From positions 1 through 33,277 of the forward strand of contig NZ_DF970247.1 of the NCBI RefSeq assembly GCF_000953855.2: 33,277 nt of DNA. Direction: 5' to 3'. The notes below the pieces were generated by a model. The model was given only the letters and a program-made list of their open reading frames with translations, was not told the origin of the DNA and made no database searches. This document shows positions 23,367 through 30,823 of this stretch, in pieces; position 1 is the first letter of the stretch; each line of letters opens with the position of its first letter. Made by a program: the position numbers and the translations under genes. The DNA comes from Mizugakiibacter sediminis. GTDB lineage: Bacteria; Pseudomonadota; Gammaproteobacteria; Xanthomonadales; Rhodanobacteraceae.

Positions 23367-24752
23367 TCAGCCGATGCCGTCGTCGTCGCCGGCTTCGGCG
23401 TCGTCGGCAGCGGCCAGCGCGTCGCCGAGCAGCGCCTGCGCCTGCTCGCCGGGCAGCGACTCGACCTCGCGCAGCCTGCGCTGGATGGCGCGGGTGCGCA
23501 CGCCGGTCGCCTCGATGTGGTTGCCGGCCTCTTCCAGCTTCTTCTTCACCTTGGCGAGCACGGCGCCGAACTTGTCGAACTCGGACTTGATCGCGCCGAG
23601 CAGCAGCCAGACCTCGCTGGAGCGCTTCTCGATCGCCAGCGTGCGGAAGCCGGCCTTCAGGCTGGTGAGGATCGCGGTCAGCGTGGTCGGTCCCGCCACG
23701 GTGACGTGCAGGTCGCGCTGCAGCGCATCGAACAGGCCCGGTCGGCGCAGCACCTCGGCGAACAGGCCTTCGGTGGGCAGGAACAGGATGGCGAAGTCGG
23801 TGGTGTGCGGCGGCGCCACGTACTTGTCGCGGATGCGCCGCGCCTCCTCGCGCACGCGGCGCTCCAGCGCCTGGCCGGCGGCGGCGGCGGCGTCCGGATC
23901 GGCGCGCTCCTGCGCATCCTGCAGGCGCTGGTAGTCCTCCAGCGGGAACTTGGCGTCGATCGGCAGCCAGACCGGTTCGCCGTCGCGCTCGCCGGGCATG
24001 CGCACGGCGAACTCGACGCGCGCGTCGCTGCCGGGCCGGGTGGCGACGTTGGCGGCGTACTGGTCGGCGGTGAGGATCTGCTCGAGCAGCGCGCCGAGCT
24101 GCACCTCGCCGAGGATGCCGCGCGTCTTCACGTTGCTCAGCACGCGCTTCAGGTCGCCGACGCCGGTGGCCAGCTCGCGCATCTCGCCCAGGCCGCGCTG
24201 CACCGCCTCCAGGCGCTCCGACACCAGCCGGAACGACTCGCCGAGCCGCGCCTCCAGCGTCGCCTGCAGCTTCTCGTCGACGGTGGCGCGCATCTTCTCC
24301 AGCTGCTGCGCGTTGTCCTGCTGCAGCGCCTTCAGCTGCGCATCCAGCGTGCCGCGCATCTCCTGCAGGCGCTGCTGGTTGTGCTCGGCCAGCGCCGCGA
24401 GGCGCTGCTGCAGCGTGTCGGCGAACTGCTGCATGCCGCGGTCGGTGCGTTCGGCCAATTGGTCCATGCGCTTGCCGACGCCCTCGATGCGCTCGTGCTG
24501 GCGCGCGTTGGCGGCGTCGAGCTGCTGCTGCACGTGGCCGCGGAACTGCTCGAACGACTGCGCCAGCTCGCCGCGCCCGGCGCGCTGCTCCTCGCGCAGC
24601 GCGCGCTCGATGCGGTCGCTGTCGGCGCGCAGCGCTTCCAGCCGCGCCGCCAGCGCGGCGTCGCCGCGGCCGCGCAGCAGCGCGACCAGCTGCAGCGCCA
24701 GCACGGCGAGCACGGCGACGGTCAGGACGGCGAGCAGGGCGGCGGCGGACAT
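23367..24752 (-). CDS. rmuC: DNA recombination protein RmuC
   Basis: A 461-residue protein. It has an N-terminal membrane helix (about 3-26), a long coiled coil (about 30-205) and the RmuC nuclease-like domain (about 210-430). Hallmarks are [54 protein letters not shown] and [30 protein letters not shown]. RmuC limits inversions at short repeats in E. coli and has been linked to anti-phage defence. The C-terminal tail is acidic ([12 protein letters not shown]). The start at 24752 has GGA eight bases upstream and a TACACT box 28 bases upstream. Confidence 0.95.
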   Translation of the reverse strand: MSAAALLAVLTVAVLAVLALQLVALLRGRGDAALAARLEALRADSDRIERALREEQRAGRGELAQSFEQFRGHVQQQLDAANARQHERIEGVGKRMDQLAERTDRGMQQFADTLQQRLAALAEHNQQRLQEMRGTLDAQLKALQQDNAQQLEKMRATVDEKLQATLEARLGESFRLVSERLEAVQRGLGEMRELATGVGDLKRVLSNVKTRGILGEVQLGALLEQILTADQYAANVATRPGSDARVEFAVRMPGERDGEPVWLPIDAKFPLEDYQRLQDAQERADPDAAAAAGQALERRVREEARRIRDKYVAPPHTTDFAILFLPTEGLFAEVLRRPGLFDALQRDLHVTVAGPTTLTAILTSLKAGFRTLAIEKRSSEVWLLLGAIKSEFDKFGAVLAKVKKKLEEAGNHIEATGVRTRAIQRRLREVESLPGEQAQALLGDALAAADDAEAGDDDGIG

Positions 24753-24780
24753 ATGCGGGATTCCGGCGGCGGATGCCGCC

Positions 24781-24786
24781 AGTGTA
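24781..24786 (-). promoter_or_regulatory. -10 box for rmuC
   Basis: The minus strand reads GCCGCTACACTGGCGGC, in the 46-base gap after the ArsR-like gene. It has the same 13-base core as the folE and DUF1993 promoters. Confidence 0.5.
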
Positions 24787-24798
24787 GCGGCAGCCGTC

Positions 24799-25413
24799 TC
24801 AGATGCTGCGCCGGCCGCGCCGCGGCGCCGCAGCGCGGCGCGCGGGCCGCGCCGCGACCGGCGCCAGCACCCAGGTCAGCGACAGCAGGCGGTCGCGGCG
24901 CGGAGCGCGCGGCCGGCGCAGCAGTTCGCCGAGGCGCAGCAGCAGACGGTTGATCTCCTCGAGCTCCGCGGCGCCGACCCAGCCCTTGGTGCGCGACGCC
25001 CACAGCGCGCGGCGCGGCCCTTCGACGGCGACCGCAGGGTCGCCCAGCGCGGCGCCGAAATCGCGCCCGGCGATGCGCAGCATGCCGGCGGCGACGCGCG
25101 CCACCGCGCGCGCGTTGGCGGTGGCGCCGGGGCGGTAGCGCAGCCGCAGGCGCGCGCCGCCGCTGCGCGTGCGGTAGCGCCGGCCGTCGCCGTCGGTCGG
25201 CAGTTCGTCCAGCAGGCCGCCCGCGGCCAGCAGGCGCAGGTGGTAGTAGAGGCCGTCGGCCGGCCGCCCCAGTTGCGCGGCGATCGCCGCCACCGGCGCC
25301 TCGCCGCCCAGCGCCTCCAGGGTGTCGACGATCTCCTGACGGATCGGCGAGGCCAGCAGTTCGACCTCGCGCGGGTGCTCCAGTTTGCCGTCGTGGCGCT
25401 CGCGCCGTGCCAT
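24799..25413 (-). CDS. ArsR-like winged-helix transcriptional regulator
   Basis: A 204-residue protein. The N-terminal winged helix-turn-helix spans about 14-72: REVELLASPIRQEIVDTLEAL, then helices PVAAIAAQLGRPADGLYYHLRLLAAGGLL and a wing with TDGDGRRYRT. The middle (about 95-165) is helical and the C-terminus is a basic Arg/Pro/Ala tail. There is no Cys-based metal site of the classical ArsR kind, so it may sense something else through the C-terminal region. It is divergent from the tandem retropepsin gene across an AT-rich spacer with a 6-bp inverted repeat, so autoregulation and control of that gene are plausible. Confidence 0.82.
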   Translation of the reverse strand: MARRERHDGKLEHPREVELLASPIRQEIVDTLEALGGEAPVAAIAAQLGRPADGLYYHLRLLAAGGLLDELPTDGDGRRYRTRSGGARLRLRYRPGATANARAVARVAAGMLRIAGRDFGAALGDPAVAVEGPRRALWASRTKGWVGAAELEEINRLLLRLGELLRRPRAPRRDRLLSLTWVLAPVAARPARRAAAPRRGRRSI

Positions 25414-25429
25414 CGGTTGGCTTGCCTTG

Positions 25430-25455
25430 TTTGAAATTTGCGATCATTCTTCAAA
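25430..25455. promoter_or_regulatory. AT-rich divergent control region with inverted repeat
   Basis: TTTGAA (25430-25435) and TTCAAA (25450-25455) form a 6-bp inverted repeat with a 14-base spacer, in an AT-rich island unusual for this window. A minus-strand promoter fits here: -35 TTGCAA at 25474-25469, 17 bases, -10 AAGAAT at 25451-25446, overlapping one arm. It is a candidate operator for the adjacent ArsR-like regulator. Confidence 0.45.
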
Positions 25456-25500
25456 ACACGACCTTCCTTTGCAAGCGCCGCGCGGCGCCAGGTTACGAGC

Positions 25501-27357
25501 ATGAAACGAACGACGATGCGCCTCCTCGCCGCCGCGGCCGCCCTGCTGCTGGCGGCGGCCGCCTGCGCGGAGGACGCCGGCGCGCTGCTGGCGCGCTACA
25601 AGGCGGCCAGCGGCGGCGCGCGCTGGGACGCGGTGCAGGCGATCGCCTCCCGCGGCACCCTGCGGGCCGGCGGCCTGTCCGGCCCGATCGCCACCCTGGA
25701 GGACCTGCGCGGCGGCCGCCACGCCAGCCGCTACACGCTGGGCCGCCTCGAGGGCGCCGACGGCTACGACGGCCGCACGGCGTGGGAGCAGGATCCCGGC
25801 GGCGAAGTGGCGCGGCTGGACGGCGCCGAGGCGATGGCGCGGGCGCGCACCGAAGCCTGGCTGACCGCGCGCGCCTACTGGTATCCGCAGCGCGGCGCCG
25901 CGCGCTACGGCGCGGTGACGACGCGCGAGGCGGACGGCCGCCGCTACGCCGTGGTCGAGGCGACGCCGGAAGGCGGCGCCGCGGTCGCGCTGTGGTTCGA
26001 CGCGGCCAGCGGCCTGCTGGCGCGCACCACGCAGAAAGTCGGCCAGAACGTGCTGACGGTGCGCTACGAGGACTGGCGCGCGGTCGACGGCGTGCGCCTG
26101 CCGTTCCGCAGCGTCAGCGACCGCGGCGATCCGCGCAGCCGCGTCGAGGTGGCGCTGACGCAGGCGCGTCTCGATCCGGCGCTGCACGAGGCCGATTTCG
26201 CCATGCCGCAGGCGCCGGCTTCGCGCGCGCGCATCGCCAACGCCGCCGCCGTCACGCGCGTGCCGTTCGAGCTCGTCAACAACCACATCTACGTGCGCGC
26301 CGAGGTGGACGGCAAGCCGGTGCGCCTGCTGGTCGACACCGGCGGCTTCAACCTGCTGACGCCGGCCGCGGCGAAGCGCCTCGGCCTCGCCGCCGAGGGC
26401 AAGCTGCTGGCGCAGGGCGTGGGCGAGAAGGGTGGCGACGTCGCGCTGGCGCCGGCGCGGTCGCTGCGCGTCGGCGACGCCGTGCTGGAGCGGCCGGTGA
26501 TGTACGTGATCGACCTCGGCGCGCTGGGCGCCGTCGAGGGCCTCGACTTCGACGGCCTGGTCGGCTTCGAGATGTTCAGCCGCTTCGGCGTGCGGATCGA
26601 CTATGCGCAGCGCGAGCTGGTGCTGAGCGAACCGGCGAAGTTCGCGCCGCCGGCCGGCGCGCGGGCGATCCCGTTCACGCTAGAGGAGCGCATCCCGGTG
26701 ATCGCCGGCACGCTGGACGGCACGCCGCTGCGCATCAGCGTCGACACCGGCTCGCGCGCGTCGCTGACCTTCCACGGCCCGTTCGCGCGCGCGCACGGCC
26801 TGGCCGAGCGCTACGGCGCGGCGCCGGAGAGCGTGGTCGGCTGGGGCGTGGGCGGACCGTCCTACGGCCGCCCGCTGCGGCTCGGCACGCTCGACCTGGG
26901 CGGCATCGACGTGCCCGGCATCGCCGCCGACATCTTCACCGGGACGAAGGGTTCGTTCGCCAATCCCGATCTCGACGCCAACCTCGGCGGCGGCGTGCTG
27001 AAACGCTTCACGGTGGCCTTCGACTACGCGCAGCGGCGCATGTACCTGGCGCCGAACGCCGACTTCGCGCGGCCCGACCTCTACGACCGCAGCGGCCTGT
27101 GGCTGCTCGGCGACGGCGCCGCGCTGAGGGTCGGCGCGGTGGCGCCGCAGAGCGCGGCCGCGCGCGCCGGCCTGCGCGCGGACGACCGCCTGCTGGCGAT
27201 CGACGGCGTCGCCGTCGCCACCCGCACGCTGGCCGCATGGCGGCAGCGCCTGCGCGAGCTGCCGGCGGGCACGCGCCTCGCCGTGCGCTACGCGCGCGAC
27301 GGCCGTGCGGCCGAACTCACCCTGACACTGGCCGATCAGATCCCGCCGCCGCGTTGA
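25501..27357 (+). CDS. Exported tandem retropepsin-like protein with PDZ domain
   Basis: A 618-residue protein with an unusual domain order. A signal peptide (about 1-23, ACA at the end) is followed by a LolA/LppX-like beta-rich region (about 25-235). Two aspartyl-protease halves follow: VRLLVDTGGFNLLTP with D279 and LRISVDTGSRASLTF with D415, each followed by hydrophobic strands and a GFEMFSRF or GGGVLKRF motif. A C-terminal PDZ domain spans about 525-605 (VGAVAPQSAAARAGLRADDRLLAIDGV). Two DTG motifs in one chain mean the active site could form within one molecule, as in pepsin. The start at 25501 is chosen for the signal peptide; an ATG at 25516 is an alternative, and neither has a strong ribosome site. 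Probably periplasmic; substrate unknown. Confidence 0.85.
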   Translation: MKRTTMRLLAAAAALLLAAAACAEDAGALLARYKAASGGARWDAVQAIASRGTLRAGGLSGPIATLEDLRGGRHASRYTLGRLEGADGYDGRTAWEQDPGGEVARLDGAEAMARARTEAWLTARAYWYPQRGAARYGAVTTREADGRRYAVVEATPEGGAAVALWFDAASGLLARTTQKVGQNVLTVRYEDWRAVDGVRLPFRSVSDRGDPRSRVEVALTQARLDPALHEADFAMPQAPASRARIANAAAVTRVPFELVNNHIYVRAEVDGKPVRLLVDTGGFNLLTPAAAKRLGLAAEGKLLAQGVGEKGGDVALAPARSLRVGDAVLERPVMYVIDLGALGAVEGLDFDGLVGFEMFSRFGVRIDYAQRELVLSEPAKFAPPAGARAIPFTLEERIPVIAGTLDGTPLRISVDTGSRASLTFHGPFARAHGLAERYGAAPESVVGWGVGGPSYGRPLRLGTLDLGGIDVPGIAADIFTGTKGSFANPDLDANLGGGVLKRFTVAFDYAQRRMYLAPNADFARPDLYDRSGLWLLGDGAALRVGAVAPQSAAARAGLRADDRLLAIDGVAVATRTLAAWRQRLRELPAGTRLAVRYARDGRAAELTLTLADQIPPPR

Positions 27358-28594
27358 GCGGGGCGCCGTCCGCCGCGGCGCCCGCGCGCGCCGCCGGGTT
27401 GCCGGCGTGCGTGTCGGCCGCCGGCGCGTCGCCGATGGCGACGACGCGGTTGCGGCCGGCGTGCTTGGCGGCGTACAGCGCGGTGTCGGCGCGCTGCAGC
27501 AGGGCGTCGAGGTCGGCGTCGCCGGTGCGGTAGACGGCGACGCCGATCGACAGGGTGAGCGCCACCTCCGAACCGTCGGCCCGCAGCGGCGCCATGGCGA
27601 CGGTTTCGCGCACGCGCTCCGCGACCTCGCGCGCCTCGGCGACGCCGGTCGTCGGCAGCAGGATCACGAACTCCTCGCCGCCGGTGCGGCCGATCAGGTC
27701 GCTGGCGCGCAGGGTGCGCTGCATGCGCGCGACCAGTGCGCACAGCGCCGCGTCGCCGACGCCGTGGCCGTAGCGGTCGTTGACGCGCTTGAAGTGGTCG
27801 GCGTCGACCATCAGCGCGGAGAACGGCCGGCCGTCGCGCTGCGCGGCGGCGATCAGCCGCGCGGCGTGCTCGGCCAGCGCGCGGCGGTTGTTGACGCCGG
27901 TGAGCGGATCGACGCGCGCCAGCCGGCGCAGTTCGGCGTGCGCGGTCTCGTAGTAGAGCAGCAGGAACGCCGCGCTGGCCAGCGCCGGCTGCAGGCTCAT
28001 CAGCACCAGGTGCGCCAGATCGGCGGCGCGCGCCTGGAACATCGAGACGGGCGGACGCTCCGCCAGCGCCAGTTCGACCAGCCGCCAGACCTCGATGCCC
28101 ACCACCGCCAGCATCACCAGCATGGTGACGCGGTAGGCGAGATGGCCGTGGCGCAGCCAGGCGCCGCGCAGCGGCCACAGCACGGTCAGCGCGAATGCGG
28201 CGATGCCGGTGCAGAACACGTAGACGCGCGCGGCGTAGTCGGGCTGCACGATCTGGAACCAGACGATGCCGGCGACGACGGCCGCGCCCAGCGCCAGCAT
28301 GCGCCACTGGCGCGCCGGCGCGCCGGTCAGCATGCGCAGCGCGTACGCGCCGAGGCCGAAGGCGCTGACCAGCATGGCATTGACCACCGCGCCGAACGGC
28401 GGGTACTCGGGATGGCCGGCGGCGAACGGCGTGACGATCCACGCCGCCGCCTGCAGCAGCAACGAGACGATCCATACGCGCAGGCTGCGCCGCGCCGTGC
28501 CGGCGAAGGCGCCCATCACCATCCACAGCAGCACGCCCATCGCCAGGGTCTGGATCCATCCCAGCGCGATCACCGTGGGTAAGTCGATGTGCAT
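27317..28594 (-). CDS. Membrane diguanylate cyclase (GGDEF), paralog 2
   Basis: A 425-residue protein built like the one at 21354-22571: about six to seven membrane helices (8-215), then a GGDEF domain (about 228-390). The active site is GGEEF (305-309) with inhibitory RASD at 296-299. An Ala/Gly/Pro-rich tail of about 35 residues follows. The membrane part shares the PT start, ARRSLRVWIVSLLLQAA and the conserved WPLRxxxxR segment with paralog 1, so the two arose by duplication or are a lineage-specific family. The start at 28594 has GGAGG seven bases upstream. The last 41 bases overlap the 3' end of the convergent retropepsin gene. Confidence 0.9.
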   Translation of the reverse strand: MHIDLPTVIALGWIQTLAMGVLLWMVMGAFAGTARRSLRVWIVSLLLQAAAWIVTPFAAGHPEYPPFGAVVNAMLVSAFGLGAYALRMLTGAPARQWRMLALGAAVVAGIVWFQIVQPDYAARVYVFCTGIAAFALTVLWPLRGAWLRHGHLAYRVTMLVMLAVVGIEVWRLVELALAERPPVSMFQARAADLAHLVLMSLQPALASAAFLLLYYETAHAELRRLARVDPLTGVNNRRALAEHAARLIAAAQRDGRPFSALMVDADHFKRVNDRYGHGVGDAALCALVARMQRTLRASDLIGRTGGEEFVILLPTTGVAEAREVAERVRETVAMAPLRADGSEVALTLSIGVAVYRTGDADLDALLQRADTALYAAKHAGRNRVVAIGDAPAADTHAGNPAARAGAAADGAPLNAAAGSDRPVSG

Positions 28595-28730
28595 CCGCGC
28601 CCCTCCGCAGCTACGCATCCCTGGCGATGCAGGACCGATACCAGCTTAGGGCATCGGCATCCGCGCTGCAGGCGGGAACCGTGACGGCGTTCCGCTGCGG
28701 TTACCCTCGTTCACCGCGTGCGGCGCGCCT

Positions 28731-29186
28731 TCAGGCGCGGCCGCCGGCCACGCGCAGCACCAGCCAGGCCAGCAGCGCCAGCACGTCGACGCCGATGCGC
28801 GTGCCGTAGGGCGCGGCGCCCAGCAGGCCGACCAGCCAGCCGTGCGACAGCCCGCTGACGTGCAGCGACCAGGCCGGCGGCCAGGCGAAGCCGGCCAGCA
28901 CCAGCACGGCGGCGCCGACGTGCACCGCATAGCTGACGATGCCGCTGCTCAGCACCGGCACCTGCGCGAGCTGCACCCAGCGCGACCAGCGCAGGCCGCG
29001 CTCGCTGCCGGCGATCAGCAGCACGCCGGCGACGAGCGCCCAGGCGAAGAACAGCGCGGCGACCGCCGCGGCGACGATCGCCAGCGGCGCGCGCAGGCCG
29101 GACAGCCGGTGCACGGCCGCCTCGAGGCCGAGTGCACCGCCCACGATTTCCAGCACGCCCACCGCCCGCAGCAGCCATTCGCGCAT
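28731..29186 (-). CDS. Hypothetical four-helix membrane protein
   Basis: A 151-residue integral membrane protein with about four hydrophobic helices (about 5-28, 33-62, 75-102, 120-147). I do not recognise the family. The segments VGVLEIVGGALGLEAAVHRLSG and LLIAGSERGLRWSRWVQLAQVPVL are the most distinctive. The start at 29186 follows a GGGGA ribosome-like site ten bases upstream, and a -10-like TACCATCGCGCG lies 30 bases upstream. The gene appears to be monocistronic, between srkA and the second GGDEF gene. Confidence 0.72.
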   Translation of the reverse strand: MREWLLRAVGVLEIVGGALGLEAAVHRLSGLRAPLAIVAAAVAALFFAWALVAGVLLIAGSERGLRWSRWVQLAQVPVLSSGIVSYAVHVGAAVLVLAGFAWPPAWSLHVSGLSHGWLVGLLGAAPYGTRIGVDVLALLAWLVLRVAGGRA

Positions 29187-29215
29187 CGTCGTCGTCCCCG
29201 TTCGCAAGGCGCGCG

Positions 29216-29221
29216 ATGGTA
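29216..29221 (-). promoter_or_regulatory. -10-like box for the hypothetical membrane protein
   Basis: The minus strand reads GCTACCATCGCGCG, of the same general form as the TACACT boxes, 29 bases before the start codon. Confidence 0.35.
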
Positions 29222-29231
29222 GCAGGGCGCC

Positions 29232-29257
29232 GCGGCCGCGGCTTCAGCCGCGGCCGC
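29232..29257 (-). terminator. Perfect 12-bp palindrome downstream of srkA
   Basis: GCGGCCGCGGCT and AGCCGCGGCCGC flank a TC, giving a very stable GC hairpin 50 bases past the srkA stop. A GGGCC/GGCCC pair lies closer to the stop. There is no T-tract. Probable 3' end structure of the thioesterase-srkA operon. Confidence 0.45.
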
Positions 29258-29307
29258 AGAAAGCGGCGCGGCGCCGGGCCGGTGCGGGAAGGGCTTCGGC
29301 CCCGGGC

Positions 29308-30255
29308 TCAGGCCAGCGCCTCGGCGGCCTCGCCGAGATCGGCGACGTGCTGCTCCCACCAGCGCGCCTCGGCGGCGAAGGGGAACGCCGCGGGAAAGGC
29401 GGGATCGGCCCAGCGCGCGGCGATCCAGCCGGCGTAGTGCAGCAGGCGCATCGCGCGCAGCGCCGGCACCAGCGCCAGCTCGGCGGGATCGAAGTCGCGG
29501 AACTGCGCGTAACCGTCCAGCAGCGCGTCCATCGCCGCGGCGTCGGCGGCCAGCATCCACAGGTCCTGCACCGCCGGGCCCATGCGCGCGTCGTCGAGGT
29601 CGACGAAATGCGGGCCGGCGTCGGTCCACAGCACGTTGCCCGGATGGCAGTCGCCGTGCAGGCGCAGCGTGCGCAGCGGGCCGACCGCGGCCTGACGCGC
29701 GGCGATCGCCGCGTCGAGGCGCGCGCCGGCGGCGCGATAAGCGTCGGCGAGGCGCGCCGGCAGCAGCGGCGAGGCCAGCACCGCCTGCATGGGCGCGGCG
29801 ACGAAGGCGGCGCGGTCGAGCGCGCCGCGATGGCGGAACGGCGCGCGCGCGCCGACCGCGTGGATGCGCGCGATCAGCCGGCCCATCCACTCGAGGTGTT
29901 CACGCGACTCCAGCATCGGCGCGCGCCCGCCGCGGCGCGGATACAGCGCGTAGCGGAAGCCGGCGTGCGCGAGCAGGCTGCGGCCGGCGAAGACCAGCGG
30001 CGCCACCACCGGGAGGTCCGCCTCGGCGAGTTCGCGCGCGAAGGCGTGCTCTTCGTCGATCGCCGCGTCGCTCCAGCGCGCCGGCCGGTAGAACTTGGCG
30101 ACGACGAAGCCGCCGTCCTCGAGGCCGGCCTGATAGACGCGGTTCTCGTAGCTGTTCAGCGCCAGCAGGCGGCCGTCCGGACGCAGGCCCGTCGCGGCCA
30201 CCGCGTCCAGCACCAGGTCCGGCGACAGGCCGGCGTAGGGCGCGGCCGCGCTCAC
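29308..30255 (-). CDS. srkA: Stress response serine/threonine kinase SrkA (RdoA/YihE)
   Basis: A 315-residue cytoplasmic kinase of the APH/choline-kinase fold. The nucleotide-binding N-lobe has ALNSYENRVYQAGLEDG and VAKFYRP (Lys at 54). The catalytic loop is LHGDCHPGNVLW (D202, N207) and the metal-binding motif HFVDLDDARMGPAVQDLW (D219). This pattern matches the E. coli SrkA group, implicated in protection from stress-induced death. The start is GTG at 30255, overlapping the TGA of the thioesterase gene in a GTGA junction; the conserved LSPDLVLDAVA follows directly, so no longer start is needed. Confidence 0.92.
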   Translation of the reverse strand: MSAAAPYAGLSPDLVLDAVAATGLRPDGRLLALNSYENRVYQAGLEDGGFVVAKFYRPARWSDAAIDEEHAFARELAEADLPVVAPLVFAGRSLLAHAGFRYALYPRRGGRAPMLESREHLEWMGRLIARIHAVGARAPFRHRGALDRAAFVAAPMQAVLASPLLPARLADAYRAAGARLDAAIAARQAAVGPLRTLRLHGDCHPGNVLWTDAGPHFVDLDDARMGPAVQDLWMLAADAAAMDALLDGYAQFRDFDPAELALVPALRAMRLLHYAGWIAARWADPAFPAAFPFAAEARWWEQHVADLGEAAEALA

Positions 30256-30704
30256 GTCGCCGCCGCGCGCGTGCCGACCGCCTGCGTTGGCACCACGGCC
30301 ATGGTCAGGCGCGCGATGCACACCAGCGCGCCGTCCTCGCGCTCGATGCGGATCTCCCACACCTGCGTGGTGCGGCCGAGGTGCAACGGCCGCGCGGTGC
30401 CGGTAACCGTGCCCGCGCGCACCGCGCGCACGTGGTTGGCGTTGATGTCGAGGCCGACCGCGACCTCGCGCGCGGGGTCGAGGGTGAGCAGCGCCGCGGT
30501 GCTGCCCAGCGTTTCCGCCAGCGCCACCGAGGCGCCGCCGTGCAGCAGTCCGAACGGCTGGTGCGTGCGCGCTTCGACCGGCATGGTGCCGCGCAGGAAA
30601 TCCGCGCCGATCTCGGTGATGCGGATGCCGAGCGCCTGCATCATGGTGTGCTCGCTCCAGCCGTTGACGCGGGCGAGGTCGGTGTCCTGTTTCCACAGCG
30701 GCAT
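30252..30704 (-). CDS. Hotdog-fold thioesterase (YdiI/EntH/PaaI-like)
   Basis: A 150-residue acyl-CoA thioesterase-like protein. HQPFGLLHGGASVALAETLGSTAA (48-71) holds the conserved H55 and the catalytic E64, as in the YdiI (MenI) and EntH subgroup. VGLDINANHVRAVRAGTVTGTA follows. The first residues (MPLWKQ) also match that subgroup. The likely reaction is hydrolysis of an aromatic or acyl-CoA; a menaquinone role is not supported by the context. The start at 30704 has CGGAG eight bases upstream. It is the first gene of an operon with srkA, with overlapping stop and start codons. Confidence 0.9.
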   Translation of the reverse strand: MPLWKQDTDLARVNGWSEHTMMQALGIRITEIGADFLRGTMPVEARTHQPFGLLHGGASVALAETLGSTAALLTLDPAREVAVGLDINANHVRAVRAGTVTGTARPLHLGRTTQVWEIRIEREDGALVCIARLTMAVVPTQAVGTRAAAT

Positions 30705-30735
30705 GGCGCGGCTCCGGGCGGGGGGCGGAACGCGC

Positions 30736-30741
30736 ATTCTC
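30736..30741 (-). promoter_or_regulatory. -10 box for the thioesterase-srkA operon
   Basis: The minus strand reads GAGAAT followed by GCGCG, 31 bases before the start codon, in the divergent spacer. Confidence 0.4.
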
Positions 30742-30791
30742 GGCGCCGGGCGCCGCCGGCGCGACGGTTCCGGCGCGAGGCCGGTTTCGGC

Positions 30792-30797
30792 GACAAT
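30792..30797 (+). promoter_or_regulatory. -10 box for the 2Fe-2S reductase gene
   Basis: GACAAT followed by GCGCGCC, 26 bases before the GTG start. Same box as upstream of the NRDE gene. Confidence 0.45.
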
Positions 30798-30823
30798 GCG
30801 CGCCTGCCCCTGCGGACGGACCC

